64,000 bases of DNA from Candidatus Sulfidibacterium hydrothermale (GCF_020149915.1 NZ_CP083760.1:2170001-2234000), one strand, 5' to 3'. Counted from the stretch's first letter, positions 33,297 to 41,775 are shown. Numbers and translations are program-made. Notes: generated by a model from the letters alone, not told the origin.

Positions 33297-33572
33297 CTAT
33301 TTCCCCAACACTTTTTTTAAGAAGTCAACTTCCATTTGCAGTTGGCCTACTTTCTTAAACAGGGCTTCTTTCTCTTTTTCAACATCTTCTTTCTTAGTAC
33401 CCTTTTCAAATACCGATGATGCTGATGATAAAAACTGGCTCTTCCAGGTAGAAATCTGATTCGGGTGTAATCCGTATTTCCTCCCCAGTTCCTGAATCGT
33501 TTCTCTTTCCTGCAGGGCTTCCAATACTACTTTCGTTTTGAACCTTGATGTGTACTTTTTTCTCTTTTTCAT
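33297..33572 (-). CDS. IS3-family transposase OrfA (copy 1)
   Basis: This 91-residue protein has an HTH (KTKVVLEALQERETIQELGR, LHPNQISTWKSQFL) and a C-terminal leucine-zipper-like helix (LFKKVGQLQMEVDFLKKVLG). The codons TTA AAA AAA GTG near its end form a slippery A7G site. A -1 shift there joins it in frame to OrfB, giving a continuous SVGEIAGKAKLQKVNRKEE junction. Confidence 0.93.
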   Translation of the reverse strand: MKKRKKYTSRFKTKVVLEALQERETIQELGRKYGLHPNQISTWKSQFLSSASSVFEKGTKKEDVEKEKEALFKKVGQLQMEVDFLKKVLGK

Positions 33573-34823
33573 AACAACAAGTTTAATCAATTTTTCTAAC
33601 TTAACTCGTTGTCCAGTTTTTGGGGTGTATTATAAAATCATTAGATTTGATAGCAAAAGATTTATTATTGCATCGACAATTAAAAATAAACAATTCTTTT
33701 TTTTCACTCATTGATATAGAAATCTACTATTGGCACAAATTACATCAAGATGATTATGCAAAAGGAGTGGACCATAAACGGCCTTATGGGCAACTAGAAA
33801 TGCATCGCTATGGAATAGATTTTTCTTTGGGGAACAACAAAGATGAGGGATTTGGTGGTATTCTTTTTCGTGGTTTATATGATTTTTCAGCAAATACAAT
33901 TATAAAAAAGTCGCATATTGTAAAAACAATATTTAATCAATTTGTTTTAGGTGAAAAAAATAGTTTTGAATTGGTTGAAAAAAATGTTCCTTGGCAAAAT
34001 GTATTTGTTTCAGAAAGATTAAATCTTGGAAATGCGGATGTGAGAAACAAAAAACAATTTGTAAAAAGAAAGTATAAGTATTTAGCAAAAGATAAAAGAA
34101 TATTCAAGAAATATGAAGATAAAGAAAAAATATTTAAAAATTCAGATTTATCAAATGAAGAAATTAAACAAATATTAGGATATTCAATAAGCAAATGATA
34201 ACCGACTTCGAAACAAATACAATTTATTTTTCTGAACGATTAAAGACAGATAAAAGATTTACTAAAACATTTAAAGAAATCACAAGTGTTTTAAAATCAA
34301 TAGGAATAGAGCCAAAATTATTACCAAAAACAAAAGATATTTGGGCAAGAGACTACATGCCTATTCAAGTAACAAAAGAAAAATTTATTGAATATCGGTA
34401 TGACCCTGATTATCTTCAAAAAGCAGAGAAAGGTTATAGAAATTTAAAATCATATCCAGATATTGTTTGTGATTTGATTCAACTTACCACAGAAAAATCC
34501 GATATAATTCTTGATGGCGGGAATGTTGTAAAATCTAACAATTGTTTAATATTAACTGATAAAGTTGTTGTTGAAAATAGATTGTCATATTCTAAGACAG
34601 AATTAATTAAGAAACTGAAAAGAATATTTAAAGTTGAAAAAATAATATTGATACCTTGGGATAAAAAAGAAAGATTTGGTCATTCAGATGGAGTATTAAG
34701 ATTTATAAATAGCAATACTGTTTTAATTAGTGAGATTTACGAATATGACACAAAACTCTTGTATAATACACCCCAAAAACTGGACAACGAGTTAAGTTAG
34801 AAAAATTGATTAAACTTGTTGTT

Positions 34824-35099
34824 ATGAAAAAGAGAAAAAAGTACACATCAAGGTTCAAAACGAAAGTAGTATTGGAAGCCCTGCAGGAAAGAGAAACGAT
34901 TCAGGAACTGGGGAGGAAATACGGATTACACCCGAATCAGATTTCTACCTGGAAGAGCCAGTTTTTATCATCAGCATCATCGGTATTTGAAAAGGGTACT
35001 AAGAAAGAAGATGTTGAAAAAGAGAAAGAAGCCCTGTTTAAGAAAGTAGGCCAACTGCAAATGGAAGTTGACTTCTTAAAAAAAGTGTTGGGGAAATAG
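34824..35099 (+). CDS. IS3-family transposase OrfA (copy 2)
   Basis: This is the same 91-residue HTH protein as at 33297. The ATG at 34824 (MKKRKKYTSRFK) is preferred over an upstream in-frame TTG. The slippery run A7G lies at about 35077-35085, 14 bases before the stop. It is the probable site of the -1 shift that makes the OrfAB transposase. Confidence 0.93.
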   Translation: MKKRKKYTSRFKTKVVLEALQERETIQELGRKYGLHPNQISTWKSQFLSSASSVFEKGTKKEDVEKEKEALFKKVGQLQMEVDFLKKVLGK

Positions 35100-35122
35100 C
35101 CGGAAAAGCGAAACTTCAAAAA

Positions 35123-35935
35123 GTGAACAGGAAAGAAGAAATAAGCGTCAAACGGCAATGCGAACTTTTAGAAGTAAACCGCAGCAGCTTCTACTATGTT
35201 CCCCGACAAGAGGGTTCTTACAATCAGGAACTGATGAAGCTGATAGACAAGCAATACATGAAAACACCTTTTTATGGAGTCATGCGCATGACCACCTATC
35301 TGCGAAACATAGGGTATCCGGTCAATGCCAAACGCGTACGACGATTGTACCGGCTTATGGATTTGCAAGCCATCGGCCCACGTCCAAATACGAGCAAGCC
35401 CCATAAGGGGGAAGGCCATACGGTATTTCCCTATTTGTTGCGGAATTTAGAAATAACCCATTCCAACCAGGTCTGGGCGATGGATATTACCTATGTTCCC
35501 GTTGGCAACGGTTATATGTACCTTTTTGCCATCATAGACCTTTACAGCAGGTATATCGTAGGGTGGTCATTGTCGAATACCATGACAACCCAATGGTGCA
35601 AACAGACTTTGGAGCAAGCCATAAAGGATCATGGCAAACCTAAAATGATTAATACCGATCAGGGAAGCCAGTTTACAGCAACAGAATTTACGGAGTTTGT
35701 AACCGGTAAGGGGATTACTTTCAGTATGGATGGTAAAGGTCGAGCCATAGATAATATTTTTATAGAGAGGTTTTGGAGAAACATAAAATACGAAAAGTTA
35801 TATTTGGAACCATCGGAAGACGGACTGGAATTATATGAGAAAATTAAAGATTACATAGAGTTCTACAACACGCAAAGACCCCATCAGTCATTAGCGTATA
35901 AAATGCCTGTAAAAGTGTTCAAACAGGCTGCTTAG
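35123..35935 (+). CDS. IS3-family transposase OrfB (copy 2)
   Basis: The predicted protein is identical to that at 32461, with an intact DDE triad. The frame is open upstream through GEIAGKAKLQKV to the slippery site, so the GTG at 35123 is only the first start-like codon. An OrfAB fusion is the expected active product. Confidence 0.95.
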   Translation: MNRKEEISVKRQCELLEVNRSSFYYVPRQEGSYNQELMKLIDKQYMKTPFYGVMRMTTYLRNIGYPVNAKRVRRLYRLMDLQAIGPRPNTSKPHKGEGHTVFPYLLRNLEITHSNQVWAMDITYVPVGNGYMYLFAIIDLYSRYIVGWSLSNTMTTQWCKQTLEQAIKDHGKPKMINTDQGSQFTATEFTEFVTGKGITFSMDGKGRAIDNIFIERFWRNIKYEKLYLEPSEDGLELYEKIKDYIEFYNTQRPHQSLAYKMPVKVFKQAA

Positions 35936-36316
35936 GTTTTCTTTTAATATGATTAAACGAAGAAAGAAAATCTAATTTATTTTTGTAAAAGAGTTGTCTA
36001 AAGATGGGGAGTAGTTAACTTGTATCGTCTTAAACAAAACGGAATTCAATATAAATTTCTTAGGTTCAATGTGAATAAAAGAAATAAACGAAATTGGGCA
36101 TATATTAATTTCCTTCAAACGAAAGATTTGATTCTTTTACCAAAATTTGAAATAGATGAAGATGAACAAGCGTTAGAACAAATAAAAAGATACTATCCTG
36201 ATTATGCTGAAAATGATAGAATTGCTCAAATTAATATGACAAAAATTGTTAAATATGGCGGAGCATTAAATTGCATTACTTGGACAATAAAAGATTGGAA
36301 ATGAAAGAATAACGTG

Positions 36317-36447
36317 CCCTAACAAAGAACATAGTGCATGCCGCAAGTAGTTGTAAATATAAAAGTTGAAATACAAAATAAAATTAGTCTTAGATTGAAA
36401 AATAATCGCATCAAACTGCGGCACACACCATATTTAAACCGTTAGCC
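36317..36447 (+). repeat. attC-like recombination site 2 (131 bp)
   Basis: The ends are CCCTAAC (36317) and GTTAGCC (36441). The inner arms AACATAGTGCATGCCGCA and TGCGGCACACACCATATT pair imperfectly, and the middle is AT-rich. It follows the stop of the interrupted deiminase gene by 12 bp. Confidence 0.62.
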
Positions 36448-36530
36448 GCAAGGCAAAAAGAGAAAAATGAAAATAGGAAAAATGTTCACCAATAAAATTA
36501 AAATAAATCAAATATCTTTGTGAGTAAAAA

Positions 36531-37631
36531 ATGGCAAGAATTAATGTAAATATTAACCCTGATATTTTGCTTTGGGCAAGACAAGAAGCTGGCTACAGCA
36601 TTGATGAAGTGGCTGTAAAGCTTTCTGTTGACCCTGAACGCTATAAAAATTGGGAAAGGAAAGGTCAAGATATTCCTTTTGGTAAATTGCAAAATCTTGC
36701 CACTTATTATAAAAGGCAAATTGCTGTTTTCTTTTTACCTAAAGTTCCTGTTAAAATTAAAAAACCCAAAGACTTTAGAAACCTTTCTCCTACTGACAGT
36801 TTTCTTTCCAAAGAAGTATTACTCACATTGAGGAGAAGTGCGCATTTACAAAGAATAGCTAAAGACTTGGAAGGTGAAAACTATTGGAATAAAAAGTTAC
36901 TCTGGCTAAATGAGATTGAAAAGATTAAAAATGAAAAAGACATTATTACCAGATTAAGAAAATTGATAGGAATAGACATAGACCAACAATTAAAATGGAA
37001 ATCTGAAAGTGAAGCATATAGAAATTGGCGAACATCCATTGAAGATAAACTCGGAATTTTAGTTTTCCAATTTTCCATGCCAATTGAAGAGTTACAAGGT
37101 TTCTGTATGACAGATAATTTGCCATACATTATTGTAACCAACAGCAATCACAGCTACACCGGTCGTATTTTTACAATATTTCATGAATTGGCTCATATAA
37201 TACGTCATCAATCGGGTATGTGTTTGGTTGACAAAGTTGAACAAAATCAAAAAGAAGAATGGGCGTGTAATACATTTGCTGGAAGTTTCCTTGCCCCAAT
37301 AAAAACCATAGTTCCAACTGACAATTTAAAAGAAATAGAGACTTATTCCAGAAAACTGAAAGTAAGTCGTGAAGTATATCTCCGTAGATTAAAAGAAGAA
37401 GGTTTATTGCCTGATGTAAAATTCTATGCGTTACTTGACAAAATAAAAGCAACATATAAGAAAAAACCAAAAACTAAAGGATTTGTTTTACCCGAAGTAA
37501 AAAGTAGAGCATCCAGAGGCGAAACATTTTATAACATAGTTTTTGAAGCAATTGGTACAAATCGAATTAATTACACTGATGCTGCTCATGCACTCGGTTT
37601 AAGGGTAAGTAGGTTAATCAATGAAATCTGA
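36531..37631 (+). CDS. XRE-ImmA/IrrE metallopeptidase (toxin-antitoxin component)
   Basis: This 366-residue protein has an N-terminal XRE-type HTH (LLWARQEAGYSIDEVAVKLS, residues 12-35). An ImmA/IrrE zinc-peptidase domain follows with FHELAHIIRHQ near residue 220 and a downstream Glu-rich segment (EEWACNTFAGSFLAP). Such proteins act as proteolytic regulators or antitoxins. It overlaps the DUF4411 gene by 11 bp, a pair described among prokaryotic toxin-antitoxin modules. A TATCTTTG -7-like element is at 36513-36520. Confidence 0.9.
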   Translation: MARINVNINPDILLWARQEAGYSIDEVAVKLSVDPERYKNWERKGQDIPFGKLQNLATYYKRQIAVFFLPKVPVKIKKPKDFRNLSPTDSFLSKEVLLTLRRSAHLQRIAKDLEGENYWNKKLLWLNEIEKIKNEKDIITRLRKLIGIDIDQQLKWKSESEAYRNWRTSIEDKLGILVFQFSMPIEELQGFCMTDNLPYIIVTNSNHSYTGRIFTIFHELAHIIRHQSGMCLVDKVEQNQKEEWACNTFAGSFLAPIKTIVPTDNLKEIETYSRKLKVSREVYLRRLKEEGLLPDVKFYALLDKIKATYKKKPKTKGFVLPEVKSRASRGETFYNIVFEAIGTNRINYTDAAHALGLRVSRLINEI

Positions 37632-38145
37632 TGCAAGAGAAATATATTGTATTGATGCGAGTGCATTTATTACTATGCATCGGTTTTATCCTTTACGATT
37701 AATGCCTGATTTATGGAGGTATTTAGAGGAACTTTTTGAAAAAAAGAAAATTTTATCACATCAGATTGTTTTCGACGAAATAGTACCAAAATCCGGGAAA
37801 AAAGATGAGCTTGCACAATGGTTAACAGCTTTTAGAGCAAATTTCATTTCTACATCCCAAAGGCAATTGGAACTCGTTCCTGATGTCTTAAGTAATTTCC
37901 CAAAGTTAATCGATCCTGAATCTGAAAAAGATCAAGCTGATCCTTGGATGGTTACTATGCTAATTGAAATAATGGAACAAGACGGAATGTTTGGGGACCA
38001 GTCAAATTATGTAATGGTAACTACCGAAAGTGAAAAAAGAGCAACGAGGTTGCCTGCAGCATGCAGACATTATAATATTCGACACATGAATTTATTTCAA
38101 TTTTTTGAGGCAAATGGTTTTGAGTTCACAGTAAAGAAGATATAA
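37621..38145 (+). CDS. DUF4411 (PIN-like) toxin candidate
   Basis: This 174-residue protein shows PIN-like acidic residues in YCIDASAFITMHRFYP (near residue 10), SHQIVFDEIVPKSGK (near 45), DQADPWMVTMLIEIMEQ (near 105) and VMVTTESEKR (near 135). DUF4411 proteins are paired with XRE-ImmA/IrrE partners and are probably ribonuclease toxins. Translational coupling with the preceding gene supports this. It is a typical cargo of mobile cassettes. Confidence 0.88.
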   Translation: MKSDAREIYCIDASAFITMHRFYPLRLMPDLWRYLEELFEKKKILSHQIVFDEIVPKSGKKDELAQWLTAFRANFISTSQRQLELVPDVLSNFPKLIDPESEKDQADPWMVTMLIEIMEQDGMFGDQSNYVMVTTESEKRATRLPAACRHYNIRHMNLFQFFEANGFEFTVKKI

Positions 38146-38197
38146 TGTGACACAAACCGACAAAACATAAAAGTGTACAAGTCCGCACATTGAAAAT

Positions 38198-38308
38198 ATG
38201 ACGAAGAAATCAGTTGAACTTTTATGCGCCGATGTGAGGCGAAAGTACGAAGAGAATTTGATACTACCACCGGAAAAAGGAATTGGCAAATATTTGGATA
38301 AAATTTAA
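38198..38308 (+). CDS. Possible 36-residue small protein or gene remnant
   Basis: ATG 38198 opens a 36-codon frame with natural-looking composition (MTKKSVELLCADVRRKYEEN then LPPEKGIGKYLDKI). It lies between the DUF4411 stop and an attC-like site. No family is recognised. It may be the start of a truncated cassette gene. Confidence 0.35.
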   Translation: MTKKSVELLCADVRRKYEENLILPPEKGIGKYLDKI

Positions 38309-38325
38309 GATGATGGAAGCCTAGC

Positions 38326-38435
38326 AGACAACAAAGCATATAAGTCGTTGAGTGACACTTATTAAATAAATATTGAATAACTTTTATATATTTAAAGTGA
38401 TTTTATCATAGAATACATATGCCTAACCGTTGTAT
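38326..38435 (+). repeat. attC-like recombination site 3 (110 bp, weak)
   Basis: AGACAAC (38326) and GTTGTAT (38429) bracket arms GCATATAAGTC and GTATTCTAT...ATATGC that pair partly. It does not share the TGCCGCAA inner arm of sites 1, 2 and 5, so support is weaker. Confidence 0.42.
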
Positions 38436-38461
38436 GCAAGGTGTAAAAAGATTACATAAAC

Positions 38462-39037
38462 ATGAAATACTCTAATTCTGAATTAATTGTTGAAAGATAT
38501 TATAGATTGAGAAAATGGCTGGTAGAAAAAGATGTTCCAATTCTTCCTCAAAATGGGAAAAGATTTTGGGGTGATTTAGATATTCTTGCTGTTGGTGATG
38601 AAGTTCATATAATTAGCTGTAAAGATTTTTTACCAAGCAACAAAGAAATTGATAGAGTAATTAAGAATTTAGAAAATGCGGAGATTTTTATACGGAAAGA
38701 ATACAACTATCTAAAAAACAAAAAATTCAAAAAGATTTACGTATATGGTGGCTCTGGAAAAAAGTCTATTGAGAAAGCACATAAAAATGGTATAGAAACA
38801 ATAGAACTCAAAGAGTTGTTAGCAAAATATTTTAAAGAACTTGATAGTTATTTGTCTAAAATGAATTTTGGTCGAACAGATATTGGCAAAGGGAAAAGAT
38901 ATACTATTGTTGGAGAATTAGAAGGATTGGATAAATTTATGTCTTTTTTATTGAATAATAATTTTATTAATGATGAGACAGTCAATAAACTATTAGAAAA
39001 AAATAATATTGATAAATTATCAAAACCAAAACAATAA
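38462..39037 (+). CDS. PD-(D/E)XK nuclease-like cassette protein
   Basis: This 191-residue protein has an N-terminal half resembling the restriction-endonuclease-like fold: LIVERYYRLRKWLVEKD, WGDLDILAVGDEVHIISCKD near residue 35 (acidic Asp pair, then strand ending in Lys), and an YVYGGSGKKSIEKA region near residue 95. The core Asp...(C)K pattern fits such nucleases, but the family was not identified. The remainder is helical and Lys-rich. It is AT-rich, with no partner gene. Confidence 0.55.
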   Translation: MKYSNSELIVERYYRLRKWLVEKDVPILPQNGKRFWGDLDILAVGDEVHIISCKDFLPSNKEIDRVIKNLENAEIFIRKEYNYLKNKKFKKIYVYGGSGKKSIEKAHKNGIETIELKELLAKYFKELDSYLSKMNFGRTDIGKGKRYTIVGELEGLDKFMSFLLNNNFINDETVNKLLEKNNIDKLSKPKQ

Positions 39038-39130
39038 ACAAGATTAAGCACTAATTTAGTGTAAAGCATGTGCCTTTAACTTTGTAAAGTATTTTGCCCT
39101 TAACGGACATTGAAAAAACGAGTAGATACA

Positions 39131-39916
39131 ATGAGAAAAATTGATAATAAATTAATAGCCAGAATGATTAATGGTGATTTGTCGCCTTTATTGGACTATA
39201 TTAAATCGGATAACGAATTACGCATAGAGGTCCGGCAGGATGGTGATGCTTATGTTTATTATCGGAAAGGGAAAGCTTTAGAAATAAAAACATTAAAAGT
39301 TGACCCAAAATATGGGAATATTCCACCAACAAATTTGGCAATTTCTAATCCAGCTGAATATTTTGAGCACATAAAGAAGACAATTGATAAATGGCTTGAG
39401 GGTAATCCAAGACATGAATTTGATACACAGCAAAATATTGCAAAATCTAATCAAGACATAACAGATAAGTATGTCATACTTGATATGGAATATGCCTTTG
39501 AGCAAAACCAAATAGAAAAAAATAATAGGGAAAAACGGGCTGTATTCGATTTATTAGGCATTGAAAGAGAAACCAACAAAATAATCTTTTTTGAAGTAAA
39601 AAAAGGAATGGATGCGACTAAGGGTAAATCAGGAATAGAAGAACATATAAATGATTTTGAGAATTATTTATATGGTAAAAATTCTGATACTTTTAGGACA
39701 AACTTATTTCAAGACATTAAAAACATTATTGAAGATAAAACTAGGTTAGGAATTCTAAACGGTTTAAATCTCTTTGATTCATACAGTCAAAAAGACCCTG
39801 ATTTGGTTTTCGTTTTTCACCCTGACAATGATTCGCAAATTCAAGATTTTTCAACAGAACTAAAAAATAGATATAAGCTTATAATTGTAAATGAAAATGA
39901 TTACAAACTAAAATAA
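39131..39916 (+). CDS. Hypothetical nuclease-like cassette protein
   Basis: This 261-residue protein has an N-terminal all-beta/helical region (IEVRQDGDAYVYYRKGKALE). Then KYVILDMEYAFEQNQ and TNKIIFFEVKKGMDATKGK (near residues 120 and 155) provide the D...E-x-K spacing of PD-(D/E)XK enzymes. The start ATG 39131 is chosen over TTG 39110. A cytoplasmic protein, family not identified. A 22-base motif TGTAAAGCATGTGCCTTTAAC at 39051, before this gene, recurs with one base missing at 39976 inside the next attC-like site. Confidence 0.58.
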   Translation: MRKIDNKLIARMINGDLSPLLDYIKSDNELRIEVRQDGDAYVYYRKGKALEIKTLKVDPKYGNIPPTNLAISNPAEYFEHIKKTIDKWLEGNPRHEFDTQQNIAKSNQDITDKYVILDMEYAFEQNQIEKNNREKRAVFDLLGIERETNKIIFFEVKKGMDATKGKSGIEEHINDFENYLYGKNSDTFRTNLFQDIKNIIEDKTRLGILNGLNLFDSYSQKDPDLVFVFHPDNDSQIQDFSTELKNRYKLIIVNENDYKLK

Positions 39917-39940
39917 CGGTAGAAATAAAAAACAACAAAC

Positions 39941-40034
39941 CGCTAACATCGGCTCATACTGCATGTCGCAAATTGTGTAAAGCATGTGCCTTAACGAACA
40001 ACGGGCCATTTAATTAGGCATACAGGGGTTGGCA
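39941..40034 (+). repeat. attC-like recombination site 4 (94 bp, weak)
   Basis: CGCTAAC (39941) followed by ATCGGCTCATACTGCATGTC matches the 5' arms of the better sites. The 3' side AATTAGGCATACAGGGGTTG ends at GTTGGCA (40028). Pairing is partial, and the middle contains the 39051-type motif, so the site may be a recombinant. Confidence 0.5.
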
Positions 40035-40048
40035 GCAATTGAAATAAA

Positions 40049-40768
40049 ATGATAACTGAACAAGAAACAAAACTCTTTAATGAATGGTCTTCTTCCAGAC
40101 AAGGTTTTAGCCCAGATGGAATCGTTGACGAAACCAAGTATCTAAGCAGCAACCCTAAAATAATGCTCATTCTAAAAGAAGTAAACAACAAAAAAGGAGA
40201 ATCGGTTGACTTAAAGGAATTTTTAAGAAATGGAGCATACAATAGACGGCCGACATGGGACAATGTTGCGAGATGGGTTTACGGAATTAACAATTTGGAT
40301 AAAGAAATTGAGTGGAAGAATTTAGAAAACCGGCAAATACTTGATACATTGAGAAAAGAATTGCTTCCGATGATTTGCATCATAAATGTTAAAAAATCAC
40401 CTGGTGGACATACATCAGACAATAAAAAAATGTTGAAAACTGCTGACCAAGACAAAGAACTGCTGAATCGACAATTTCAACTCTATTATCAAAGCAAAAC
40501 GACACGCCCAGACCTAATAATCTGTGGTGGTTCTTCAACATCAAATGCTTTCAATGCTTTTGTTGATATTCCAAATAAAGACAACTGGCATAGAACAACA
40601 AGGGGTATTTGGTATTATGAATACGACACAGGACGATTTTTTATTTCCTACTCACATCCAGAGGCAAGAGTACAAGACAATTTGCTGTACTATGGACTTA
40701 TAGATGCAATAAAAGAATTAAAAAAACAACATGCTGCCAACATCGGCTATACTGAATACTGCAAATAA
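40049..40768 (+). CDS. Uracil-DNA glycosylase-like cassette protein
   Basis: This 239-residue protein contains NPKIMLILKEVNNKKGES near residue 34, RPDLIICGGSSTSNAF near 150 and FFISYSHPEARVQDN near 195. The order (hydrophobic strand with a small-residue motif, central strand, then S-x-S-H-P) recalls the UDG superfamily, but catalytic residues are not clear. Its last 11 codons (AANIGYTEYCK) are the 5' arm of an attC-like site. The next gene is a clearer UDG-superfamily member. Confidence 0.55.
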   Translation: MITEQETKLFNEWSSSRQGFSPDGIVDETKYLSSNPKIMLILKEVNNKKGESVDLKEFLRNGAYNRRPTWDNVARWVYGINNLDKEIEWKNLENRQILDTLRKELLPMICIINVKKSPGGHTSDNKKMLKTADQDKELLNRQFQLYYQSKTTRPDLIICGGSSTSNAFNAFVDIPNKDNWHRTTRGIWYYEYDTGRFFISYSHPEARVQDNLLYYGLIDAIKELKKQHAANIGYTEYCK

Positions 40769-40770
40769 CT
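40735..40770 (+). repeat. Half attC-like site inside a coding end
   Basis: TGCCAAC ATCGGCTATACTG and CTGCAAATAAC match the 5' arms of the other sites, but no 3' arm follows before the next gene. The stop codon of the gene at 40049 lies within it. It is likely a truncated site that fused two cassettes. Confidence 0.5.
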
Positions 40771-40842
40771 CTAAATAAAGCGATTAAACTTCGATTAAAT
40801 ATATTAGTAAATACGAAAATTAAAGCTATAAATATTTAGAAA

Positions 40843-41649
40843 ATGGAGATAAAAGAAGTTAATAGGAATATTCCAGAAGACAGGGAAAATTCAAATGAAC
40901 GATTTAGAGTTCGCTACAAAGATAAAAGCAAATTTGATCTTTTAGTAGTTAACATCTGTCGTATAAAAACCAATGAAATTCAGGCTTTCAGTTTCAAATC
41001 TTCAGATTTACCAGACAAGGATTCAATACATTTTTCAACTTCGATTAACAATGGAAAATTTCAGGTTGATTGGAAAGGAATATCTTCTTCTCCTAAAACT
41101 AAAAAGAAAATAATAGACAAAGTTCCTGAAAAGAAAAAACCTGTAACTGAAACGAATACAGTTCAAATTGAATCTTTTAAGCCAATTGTCGGCAAGAATC
41201 CCAAAGTCCTCATTCTTGGCACTATGCCAGGAAAGGATTCATTACGACTAAATGAATATTATGCAAATTCAAGAAATGTATTCTGGAAAATAATTTATGA
41301 ATTGCATAACTCAGAGATTCAGTACGATTATGAATCTAAGACTGAATTTTTAAAACAAAATGGAATATCAATCTGGGATGTTTGCCACAAAGCAAATCGA
41401 GAATCAAGTTTAGATTCCGATATTAAGAATGAAGTACCAAACGAATTAAATGACTTTTTAAAAGCGAATCCATCAATAAAAATAATTGCATTTAATGGAC
41501 AAAAAGCAGAAAAGTTATATGACAAATACTTTGAAAGATTTGACGGAATAAATTACATGACTTTGCTTTCAACAAGTCCAGCGAATGCATCATATTCCTT
41601 TCAAGAAAAAATAGATAATTGGAACAAGATAATAAAGCCCAGCTCATAA
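40843..41649 (+). CDS. Hypoxanthine/uracil DNA glycosylase with N-terminal extension
   Basis: This 268-residue protein has a C-terminal domain (residues 118-268) that is a UDG-superfamily DNA-deoxyinosine (hypoxanthine) glycosylase: VLILGTMPGKDSL, YYANSRNVFWKII, NGISIWDVCHKA, IIAFNGQKAEKLY and LLSTSPANAS. It would excise deaminated bases. The first 110 residues are an added domain (NERFRVRYKDKSKFDLLVVN) not found in typical members of about 160 residues. The stop codon overlaps the attC-like site that follows. Confidence 0.85.
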   Translation: MEIKEVNRNIPEDRENSNERFRVRYKDKSKFDLLVVNICRIKTNEIQAFSFKSSDLPDKDSIHFSTSINNGKFQVDWKGISSSPKTKKKIIDKVPEKKKPVTETNTVQIESFKPIVGKNPKVLILGTMPGKDSLRLNEYYANSRNVFWKIIYELHNSEIQYDYESKTEFLKQNGISIWDVCHKANRESSLDSDIKNEVPNELNDFLKANPSIKIIAFNGQKAEKLYDKYFERFDGINYMTLLSTSPANASYSFQEKIDNWNKIIKPSS

Positions 41650-41775
41650 CAGCAGCTTATAGTCCATGTCGCAAATTGTGCAAAATTGAAAATAAATCGT
41701 AAATTTGAGAATATTTACAAATAGAAAGTTTATTAAAATCAATTGCGGCACATCGCATAGCCCTGGCCGTTAACT
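41644..41775 (+). repeat. attC-like recombination site 5 (132 bp)
   Basis: The ends are TCATAAC (41644) and GTTAACT (41769). The arms GCTTATAGTCCATGTCGCAA and TTGCGGCACATCGCATAGCC pair well with bulges. The middle (AAAATTGAAAATAAATCGTA) is nearly identical to that of site 1, so the two share recent ancestry. Confidence 0.63.

Larger units (their letters stand above)
32378..33634 (-). mobile_element. IS3-family insertion sequence, copy 1
   Basis: This 1257-bp element is flanked by AAAT target duplications (32374-32377 and 33635-33638). Its imperfect terminal repeats share TAC-CCCC and GACAAC blocks (TATAATACACCCC at one end, TTAACTACTCCCC at the other). It encodes OrfA and OrfB on the minus strand. 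Its encoded proteins are identical to those of the inverted copy at 34762. Confidence 0.92.
32335..34198 (+). pseudogene. Unrecognised cassette gene interrupted by an IS3 copy
   Basis: The frame starts at ATG 32335 (MITIDKTTQETIVK), is broken at 32377 by the IS, and resumes in frame at 33639 (SLDLIAKDLLLHRQLKIN). It continues through DIEIYYWHKLHQDDYAKG, DHKRPYGQLEMHRYGIDFSL and a Lys-rich end to 34198. Removing the IS and one AAAT duplication gives about 200 residues. The His/Tyr-rich middle looks enzymatic, with some similarity in style to DNA glycosylase-like proteins, but no family is assigned. Its stop overlaps the next gene by 4 bp. Confidence 0.75.
34762..36018 (+). mobile_element. IS3-family insertion sequence, copy 2
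   Basis: This 1257-bp element is flanked by CTTG target duplications (34758-34761 and 36019-36022). It is inverted relative to the copy at 32378, and the two proteins match throughout. Different target duplications show two separate insertions, not one composite event. Confidence 0.93.
34195..36304 (+). pseudogene. Agmatine deiminase/PAD-family gene interrupted by an IS3 copy
   Basis: The 5' part (34195-34761) encodes DIWARDYMPIQV, IILDGGNVVKSNN and RFGHSDGVLRF. The 3' part (36023-36304) encodes NWAYINFLQTKDLILLPKF and VKYGGALNCITWTI. Removing the IS and one CTTG copy restores EYDTKLLYRLKQNG in frame and a protein of about 283 residues. The motifs (D/E-D, GHSDG, final GGALNCITW with the catalytic Cys) are those of agmatine deiminase and bacterial peptidyl-arginine deiminase-like enzymes. 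It overlaps the preceding gene by 4 bp. The insertion surely destroys function. Confidence 0.9.

Noticed and set aside
32378-36018. The two inverted IS3 copies as one composite transposon
   Set aside because: Each copy has its own different target duplication (AAAT and CTTG), and each interrupts a separate reading frame, so they inserted independently.
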